From: an uncultured Clostridia bacterium
GTDB lineage: Bacteria > Bacillota > Clostridia > TANB77 > CAG-508
NCBI GenBank assembly: GCA_934149165.1
Contig: CAKPDY010000037.1
Location: 1-11,325 of the forward strand
Reading direction: 5' to 3'
DNA: 11,325 bases
Within the stretch, counting starts at the first letter, position 1. Each line of letters opens with the position of its first letter. Shown piece by piece: positions 7,521-11,325 of the stretch. Under the pieces are notes generated by a model. That model was not told the DNA's origin. It searched no databases and saw nothing but the letters and a program-made list of their open reading frames with translations. A program made the translations under genes and the position numbers.

Positions 7521-7890
7521 ATTCTTCTTTTGATAATTCTTCAAATTTTGATATTTTTTCAAATATATATTTAGCCATTACGTAAATTATTAATGGTATA
7601 ATTGAAAAAATTGAACATATCATGTTCTGGGTATAAAGTCCAAGAACATTTATAATAAAGAAGAATACAAAACTTATAATGTCAAGTATGCCGAAGTTTT
7701 TTTCGATGACATTACAAAGCGGATAGTTTATGAACAGTGATATAAATGTAATATACACTGCATAAAACAGAACGAAGGTTCTGCCAGCCATTGCAAGGGA
7801 CAAAAGACCAATCCCTATAATGGTTAAAATAATGTCGATTCCCCAAAAAAGTTTTGGTGAATTCAAAAAGTTGTTAATGTTCTTTTTCAT
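7519..7890 (-). CDS. Small multi-pass membrane protein of unknown function
   Basis: I do not recognise the family. The protein has 123 residues and about four hydrophobic helices (roughly 15-33, 38-56, 67-86 and 89-109), with a basic N-terminus (MKKNINNF) and an acidic C-terminal tail (EKISKFEELSKEE). It is an integral membrane protein with no enzymatic motif. The ATG (7888-7890, minus) follows AGGAGGT (7901-7907) with a gap of about 10 nt. A strong promoter lies upstream and the shared hairpin at 7481-7512 terminates it, so it is monocistronic. It is divergent from the flavoprotein gene at 8073 and convergent with the signal peptidase gene; neither neighbour suggests a role. Confidence 0.8.
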   Translation of the reverse strand: MKKNINNFLNSPKLFWGIDIILTIIGIGLLSLAMAGRTFVLFYAVYITFISLFINYPLCNVIEKNFGILDIISFVFFFIINVLGLYTQNMICSIFSIIPLIIYVMAKYIFEKISKFEELSKEE

Positions 7891-7960
7891 GATGAAGAGT
7901 ACCTCCTGATGTAAATTTTTTTTAAGAACATATTGTTATGGGTTTCCATAAACTATTAAC

Positions 7961-7989
7961 ATTATAACACATATGGTGGTAAATTGCAA
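7961..7989 (-). promoter_or_regulatory. Sigma-A promoter with extended -10 for the 7890 gene
   Basis: On the minus strand, TTGCAA (7984-7989) is followed after 17 bp by TATAAT (7961-7966), which is preceded by TGT, an extended -10 element. The predicted start near 7954 leaves a leader of about 64 nt. Confidence 0.75.
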
Positions 7990-8072
7990 TAGTTTGAGAG
8001 GTTGTTTAATTGTTGTTTATGAATATAGTTATATTTGTGAAAATATAATAAATTTAAAAGGAGGATTAAAAT

Positions 8073-8693
8073 ATGAAGGTGATATTAATTAATGGTGGTC
8101 CACATGAAGATGGATGTACAAATGTTGCATTAGAGGAAGTGGAAAAAGAATTAAATAAAAATGGAATAAATACAGAAATTATATGGCTAGGAAATTCGCC
8201 AATTGGTGGGTGTATTGGTTGCAATTTATGTTTAAAAAATAATAACAGATGTTATATGAATGATTGTGTAAATAAATTTTTAGAGAAAGTAAAAGATGCA
8301 GATGGATTTGTTTTTGGAAGCCCAGTTCATTTTGCATCAGCCAGTGGAAATATAACGTGTTTTTTGGATAGAGTATTTTATGGAAGGGGAAAGTTGTTTG
8401 CAAGAAAGGTATGTGCTTGTGTAGTAAGTTGCAGAAGGGGAGGAGCATCTGCAGCATTTGATCAGATGAATAAATATGCATTAATGAGTAATATGTATGT
8501 TGTTGGAAGTTCGTATTGGAATCAAATACATGGAACAAATAAAAATGAGGCGATACAAGATAAAGAAGGATTGCAAACTATGCGAAATCTTGGAAAAAAT
8601 ATGTCATATATTTTAAAGTGTATGAATATTGCAGAAAATAATGGAGTTGTTCCAGATATATTGGAAACAGGTGAAAAAACTAATTTTATATAA
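8073..8693 (+). CDS. Flavodoxin-fold NAD(P)H-dependent reductase with iron-sulfur-flavoprotein cysteine motif
   Basis: This is a 206-residue soluble flavoprotein of the NADPH-dependent FMN reductase/iron-sulfur flavoprotein superfamily. MKVILINGGPHEDGCT (1-16) is the first strand and FMN-phosphate loop. GFVFGSPVHFASASGNITC (78-96) is the second flavin-binding loop, and FLDRVF follows it. Between them, Cys47, Cys50, Cys53 and Cys60 give C-x2-C-x2-C-x6-C, the compact spacing seen in iron-sulfur flavoproteins that hold a 4Fe-4S cluster near FMN. A further CxCxxxC cluster occurs at 114-120. The ATG is preceded by AAGGAGGA at 8-nt spacing. A TATAAT at 8044-8049 could be the -10 box, but no good -35 is seen at the usual distance. 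A role in anaerobic electron transfer or oxidative defence is inferred from the family; the substrate is unknown. Confidence 0.88.
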   Translation: MKVILINGGPHEDGCTNVALEEVEKELNKNGINTEIIWLGNSPIGGCIGCNLCLKNNNRCYMNDCVNKFLEKVKDADGFVFGSPVHFASASGNITCFLDRVFYGRGKLFARKVCACVVSCRRGGASAAFDQMNKYALMSNMYVVGSSYWNQIHGTNKNEAIQDKEGLQTMRNLGKNMSYILKCMNIAENNGVVPDILETGEKTNFI

Positions 8694-8700
8694 ATGTGTA

Positions 8701-8745
8701 AAATAAAAGGCGGGAAGTATGGTCTATTTTGACCACTTCCCACCT
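8701..8745 (-). terminator. Terminator of the minus-strand protease gene
   Basis: GGGAAGT (8712-8718) pairs with ACTTCCC (8735-8741), and the inner GGTC (8721-8724) pairs with GACC (8731-8734). An outer AGG/CCT pairing extends the stem across one mismatch. On the minus strand the stem is followed by TTTTATTT (complement of 8701-8708). The plus side has no T run, so the hairpin best serves the gene ending at 8823. Confidence 0.72.
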
Positions 8746-8754
8746 AGTAGTTTG

Positions 8755-8776
8755 AAAAAACAAAGTTGTGTTTTTT
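8755..8776 (+). terminator. Possible weak terminator of the flavoprotein gene
   Basis: AAAAAACA (8755-8762) pairs with TGTTTTTT (8769-8776) around CAAAGTTG-type loop sequence, giving a U-rich 3' side. It is nearly all A/T and weak alone, but with the G+C-rich hairpin just upstream it may end plus-strand transcription. Confidence 0.3.
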
Positions 8777-8822
8777 GCATTAAGTGTATATCGAAAGTTT
8801 TCGAATAGTAAGTTTGTTTTAG

Positions 8823-10670
8823 TTAGTTATTATGTGTAGTGACTTTTGAAACAGAAGAGAAAATTTTTTCTATTTCTGTAATTGACAGAATTCCGTTCTT
8901 TGTTAATGCATTAACAAGAGCTTCAAGGTATTCTTTCTTCTCTGTTAATATTTTTTCTGCATAAATCCAGGCATCTTCAAGAAGTTTGTCTATGTACTTA
9001 TCGATAGAGGATGATTTTTCTTTGTTTTTTTTATAATCAAATGTTCTGTATTTATTAAAATCATCTTCCAAACCAAATTCTAATACCACTTTAGAAGCAA
9101 GTTTATTTGCAGTATGCAAATCTTTAGTGGCACCAGATGTTAAATCATTTGTGTACATTTTTTCTGCAATTCTTCCAGCAAGGCATTCTGCAATTTCTTT
9201 TACATAAAATTCTCTGTTTTTGTTTATAATCATATTATAATTTGTTTCAAAAACAGTTACACCAAGGTAATTGTCTGTAGGCATAATTGAAACTGACAAT
9301 ATGTTTGAAACAGAGGAATCTTTAGAAAAGTATCTTACAATGAAATGACCTGCTTCATGATATGCGATTGTTGTTTTTGACTCTATGGGCATCTGTTTAA
9401 AAAGTTTGCGGTTATAGTCAAAGTTCGCAAGTACATCATTTTTGGTAGCTACTTTTTTTCCGTTGAGTTTCGCAACTACCAGTGTTTTATCAATAAGGTC
9501 GATTGTTCTGTCCGGATTTTTGGTTTCGTAATTATAGCAATTTGCATTCAATATTACGAAATCAATAATCTTCTTTGATATTTTTACACCATGATGGTTT
9601 TCCAAAGCTGTTATCTGATTTTTAATCATAACGGCAACATCTTTTGAGCGTGGTTCATTAACTGTAATTGTTTCGAATCTACGCTTAAGGGCTCCGTCAC
9701 TTGAGAAAAATTTAAGGTATTCGTTGTTGGTTGTGGCTCCTATAACTTTTGTTGAACTTCTTGCAAGAATAGGTTTTAATGCATTTGCAAAATCAAGTTC
9801 TCCTTCTCTACAGGCACCAGCACCAACAATAACGTGTATTTCATCGATGAATAATATACACTCTGGGTGTTTTTCCAAAAAATTAATCAAACATGAAAAT
9901 CTTTTTTCTGCTGCTCCACGGAATTCAGTTCCAGCGATTATTGCGTTTACATCAAGTGAAAGAACAACGCGGTTTTTAAGAAAATCTGGGCAGTTCTGGG
10001 TAACAATCATCCATGTGAGTTTTTCAACAATAGCAGTTTTGCCTACACCAGGGGCACCAATAAGTATAGCATTGCTCTTTTTGTTTTTCATAAGGATACG
10101 GATGAGTTTGTTTATTTCCTCATCTCTGCCATTGATTTGACAGATTTTGTCGGATTTTGAATAGTTTGTGTTCATAACAGTTAAAAAAGATGACAACTCA
10201 AAAGGAATTTTAAATTCATCTGTTTTTTCAACTGTTTTGTGATTTTTTGCGTATTCAGGGAGTATTGAGCAAGTGGTGCAGATAAATTCTTTTGGATACA
10301 GTGCTTTGTAAGCAAGAAGAATATTATCAATAGAAATGATTTCTTTTGCACCAATATGTTCCATTATCCAGTCAAACAGGTTGAATATGGAATTTTCCAT
10401 ATTGAAGTACCATGTGTCACTGATTTTGAAAGCATATACTTTTGGTATTTTTTTGTAGTATATTTTTCTCAATGTGCGGTAGCAGTTATTGCTAAGCTGC
10501 TCTGGGGTATAACCCGAATTAAAAACTTTTTCCTGAAGAGGTGTGTTCGGTACCATATAAATGGATACTAAGAACACTTTCCGTGGGATAAAGCCAATTG
10601 ATGAACATATTTCATTGGCTAATTCTAAAGCCTGAATTATGTTTCCATCAAGTGTGTAGTTATTTTTCAC
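8823..10670 (-). CDS. Clp N-domain / ClpA-type AAA+ D1 / FtsH-type M41 zinc-protease fusion
   Basis: The 615-residue protein combines two protease families. Residues 8-66 and about 90-145 look like two Clp N-type helical repeats. Residues 178-420 are a ClpA/B/C D1-type AAA+ module: GRDEEI (181-186), Walker A GAPGVGKT (205-212), pore-loop-like GTEFRG (247-252, Phe250 as aromatic), Walker B ILFIDE (272-277), sensor-1 GATT (311-314), arginine finger ALKRRFE (327-333), HHGV (359-362) and NPDRTIDLIDKT (385-396). Residues 428-608 are an M41 peptidase: HEAGH (438-442), LAGRIAE (497-503) and SGATKD (512-517), giving zinc ligands His438, His442 and Asp517 with catalytic Glu439. There is no transmembrane segment, second AAA+ domain or ClpP-docking loop, so a soluble ATP-dependent protease is predicted. 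A CxxC pair (131-134) ends the N-region. The GTG start is supported by AGGAGGT 8 nt upstream. Base composition is visibly richer in G+C than the genes to its left. Confidence 0.93.
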   Translation of the reverse strand: MKNNYTLDGNIIQALELANEICSSIGFIPRKVFLVSIYMVPNTPLQEKVFNSGYTPEQLSNNCYRTLRKIYYKKIPKVYAFKISDTWYFNMENSIFNLFDWIMEHIGAKEIISIDNILLAYKALYPKEFICTTCSILPEYAKNHKTVEKTDEFKIPFELSSFLTVMNTNYSKSDKICQINGRDEEINKLIRILMKNKKSNAILIGAPGVGKTAIVEKLTWMIVTQNCPDFLKNRVVLSLDVNAIIAGTEFRGAAEKRFSCLINFLEKHPECILFIDEIHVIVGAGACREGELDFANALKPILARSSTKVIGATTNNEYLKFFSSDGALKRRFETITVNEPRSKDVAVMIKNQITALENHHGVKISKKIIDFVILNANCYNYETKNPDRTIDLIDKTLVVAKLNGKKVATKNDVLANFDYNRKLFKQMPIESKTTIAYHEAGHFIVRYFSKDSSVSNILSVSIMPTDNYLGVTVFETNYNMIINKNREFYVKEIAECLAGRIAEKMYTNDLTSGATKDLHTANKLASKVVLEFGLEDDFNKYRTFDYKKNKEKSSSIDKYIDKLLEDAWIYAEKILTEKKEYLEALVNALTKNGILSITEIEKIFSSVSKVTTHNN

Positions 10671-10678
10671 TAATAATA

Positions 10679-10685
10679 ACCTCCT
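10679..10685 (-). promoter_or_regulatory. Strong ribosome binding site that sets the GTG start
   Basis: AGGAGGT on the minus strand lies 8 nt before GTG (10668-10670). This near-ideal Shine-Dalgarno fixes the start of the Clp-M41 gene despite the non-ATG codon. Confidence 0.9.
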
Positions 10686-10719
10686 AACAAATATATGATA
10701 GTGAATTTGCTATGCGTAT

Positions 10720-10748
10720 ATATTACAATATTTTTGGGGGTTTGTCAA
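10720..10748 (-). promoter_or_regulatory. Sigma-A promoter of the Clp-M41 protease gene
   Basis: On the minus strand, a perfect TTGACA (10743-10748) and TAATAT (10720-10725) are separated by 17 bp. The spacer holds a run of five C. Transcription would start near 10713, about 43 nt before the GTG. I see no CIRCE or CtsR-type operator. The -35 overlaps that of a divergent promoter. Confidence 0.78.
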
Positions 10749-10770
10749 TATCAATTTACATAAATATTAT
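10742..10770 (+). promoter_or_regulatory. Candidate promoter driving element copy 2
   Basis: TTGTCA (10742-10747) and TATTAT (10765-10770) are spaced 17 bp apart on the plus strand. The predicted start near 10777 is about 8 nt before the conserved 5' block of the inverted-repeat element. The -35 overlaps the minus-strand TTGACA over five bases (10743-10747). Confidence 0.5.
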
Positions 10771-10784
10771 TATGGGTTAATGGT

Positions 10785-11006
10785 TTTTGCAGTTATTCGT
10801 CTAAAAACAAAAAACACGTAGCCCAAGGGGGATATATCAATGTTATGAGCTTCGCCCCAACCGCACACAATATGTAATAGATTTTCGCATACGCTTCAAT
10901 CTATAACATATTGTAGCTTGTCGGTCCCCACCTTAACTACACTTCATAACATTGATATATCCCCCCTTGGGCTACGTGTTTCTTGTTTTTAGACTACTCT
11001 GTAGTA
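10785..11006 (+). repeat. 222-bp long-inverted-repeat element, copy 2 (candidate structured ncRNA)
   Basis: The architecture matches copy 1 at 2073-2295: 5' block TTTTGCAGTTATTCG (10785-10799), variable arm, 131-bp core (10831-10961), complementary variable arm, 3' block CTACTCTGTAGTA (10994-11006). The arms 10799-10847 and 10945-10994 pair along about 48 of 50 positions, with one mismatch and one extra G. The inner stem pairs 10867-10883 with 10898-10914, with the same single mismatch as copy 1. Core identity to copy 1 is 123 of 131, but the outer arm shares only about 14 of 32 positions with copy 1 in ungapped alignment, so most pairs have changed on both sides. A candidate promoter lies immediately upstream and a strong terminator ends at 11130, which would define a transcript of about 350 nt. 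Confidence 0.85.
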
Positions 11007-11019
11007 AAAACCTTATCAG

Positions 11020-11121
11020 GTTAGTGTAAAATTAAAGTAGGCAAAATGAACATAAAATTTTGTCTACTTTGTTAGTGTAAAATTAAAGTAGGCAAAATGA
11101 ACATAAAATTTTGTCTACTTT
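11020..11121 (+). repeat. Exact 51-bp tandem duplication containing a hairpin
   Basis: Two identical 51-bp units (11020-11070 and 11071-11121) each begin GTTAGTGTAAAATTAAAG. Each holds a 14-bp stem, AAAGTAGGCAAAAT with ATTTTGTCTACTTT, with one G-U pair and a 9-nt loop. Only the second unit is followed by a T run. The units sit just outside the transposase promoter, where an insertion-sequence end is expected, so the duplicated unit may be the IS terminal region. Confidence 0.95.
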
Positions 11122-11130
11122 AATTTTTTT
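11081..11130 (+). terminator. Terminator upstream of the transposase promoter
   Basis: In the second 51-bp unit the stem 11085-11098/11108-11121 extends through AATT (11081-11084) and AATT (11122-11125) to about 18 bp, followed by TTTTT (11126-11130). It would end transcripts coming from element copy 2 and shield the transposase from read-through, a common arrangement at insertion-sequence ends. Confidence 0.75.
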
Positions 11131-11139
11131 ACAAATATA

Positions 11140-11168
11140 TTGAAAAAACATAGATAATCCAATACAAT
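11140..11168 (+). promoter_or_regulatory. Promoter of the transposase gene
   Basis: TTGAAA (11140-11145) and TACAAT (11163-11168) are spaced 17 bp apart. The predicted start near 11175 gives a leader of about 30 nt before ATG 11206. Confidence 0.6.
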
Positions 11169-11205
11169 GTGATTAGCAAACAACACAAAAGAAAGGAAAA
11201 TATCT

Positions 11206-11325
11206 ATGTTTGAAGAAATTGTAACAAAAAATGGATTAAAATTCAATGATTTGGAGAAAAAAATTTATAAATTTGTATGTATGTTAGGTTGCTTTATAAT
11301 AAAATATATTCTTGAAAGCAGAGAT
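11206..11325 (+). CDS. ISLre2-family (UPF0236) transposase, N-terminal fragment
   Basis: Forty codons are visible from the ATG at 11206 to the window edge with no stop. The start follows AAAGGA (11192-11197) at 8-nt spacing. The N-terminus reads MFEEIVTKNGLKFNDLEKKI and continues with YKFVCMLGCFIIKYILESRD. The pattern of an amphipathic start, a LEKKIYK segment and a C-x3-C followed by an I-x-ILE helix resembles the N-terminus of ISLre2-family transposases (older name UPF0236). This family is common in Clostridia and Bacilli and moves the surrounding insertion sequence. Only the N-terminus is present, so catalytic residues cannot be checked and the assignment rests on family resemblance. Confidence 0.68.
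   Translation, partial: MFEEIVTKNGLKFNDLEKKIYKFVCMLGCFIIKYILESRD

Larger units (their letters stand above)
11071..11325 (+). mobile_element. ISLre2-type insertion sequence, left end (partial)
   Basis: The visible parts are a likely terminal hairpin region, a promoter, and the first 40 codons of a transposase. The left boundary is uncertain: it may be 11020 or 11071, because the terminal 51 bp are duplicated. The right end lies outside the window, so terminal inverted repeats and target duplication cannot be checked. Confidence 0.5.

Noticed and set aside
9724..10140. Plus-strand open frame of 138 codons
   Set aside because: It is antisense to the AAA+ region of the protease gene, whose Walker motifs clearly identify the coding strand.
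10785..11006. Element as a retron RNA, integron attC site or CRISPR-related repeat
   Set aside because: There is no reverse transcriptase, integrase or cas gene nearby. attC sites vary in the centre rather than in mid-arm, and the two copies are about 8.7 kb apart, not an array.
11020..11121. Two 51-bp units as a minimal CRISPR array
   Set aside because: The units abut with no spacer between them and contain a terminator-like hairpin, so this is a plain tandem duplication.

Overview
The window comes from a low-GC Gram-positive bacterium, most likely an uncultured gut Clostridia-type Firmicute. The evidence is the strong A+T bias, the AGGAGG-type ribosome binding sites, sigma-A promoters of TTGACA/TATAAT type, SpaA/Cna-B surface-protein repeats, Gram-positive SipW-type signal peptidases, and an ISLre2-type transposase start at the right edge. 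No tRNA, rRNA or CRISPR array was seen.

Layout, left to right. (1) Positions 1-1995 hold the 3' part of a repeat-built surface protein with Cna-B-like modules and a C-terminal membrane anchor. A strong hairpin terminator follows. (2) Positions 1996-2633 have no gene. They contain copy 1 of a 223-bp inverted-repeat element (2073-2295), then A+T-rich DNA and the promoter of the next gene. (3) A plus-strand block follows: an unrecognised, asparagine/glutamate-rich coiled-coil protein (2634-4043), the RNA-binding protein Tex (4108-6258), a signal-peptidase-like protein whose catalytic Ser and His are both replaced (6314-6925), and an intact SipW-type signal peptidase (6931-7470). The block ends at a hairpin that can serve both strands. 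(4) A small four-helix membrane protein (7519-7890, minus) and a flavodoxin-fold iron-sulfur flavoprotein-like reductase (8073-8693, plus) are divergent. (5) The minus-strand gene at 8823-10670 encodes an unusual protease: a Clp N-domain and a ClpA/B/C D1-type AAA+ module joined directly to an FtsH-type M41 zinc peptidase. It has its own promoter, a strong Shine-Dalgarno with a GTG start, and a terminator. (6) Positions 10671-11205 carry two divergent promoters whose -35 boxes overlap, copy 2 of the inverted-repeat element (10785-11006), an exact 51-bp tandem duplication, a terminator, and the promoter and first 40 codons of an ISLre2-family transposase that runs off the window.

Two things stand out. 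The first is the Clp-D1/M41 fusion, which would be a soluble, self-contained, ClpP-independent AAA+ protease. The second is the 222-223-bp element. Its two copies share a 131-bp core (8 substitutions) and both ends, yet the 32-33-bp arms between core and ends have largely different sequences while remaining complementary within each copy. That is strong covariation and points to a structured RNA or DNA hairpin. Copy 2 sits just downstream of its own candidate promoter, and that promoter shares its -35 region with the promoter of the protease gene, so the two may be co-regulated. Tex and the two signal-peptidase-like genes look like an operon. A link between the signal peptidase pair and the surface protein at the left edge is possible but is inference only.
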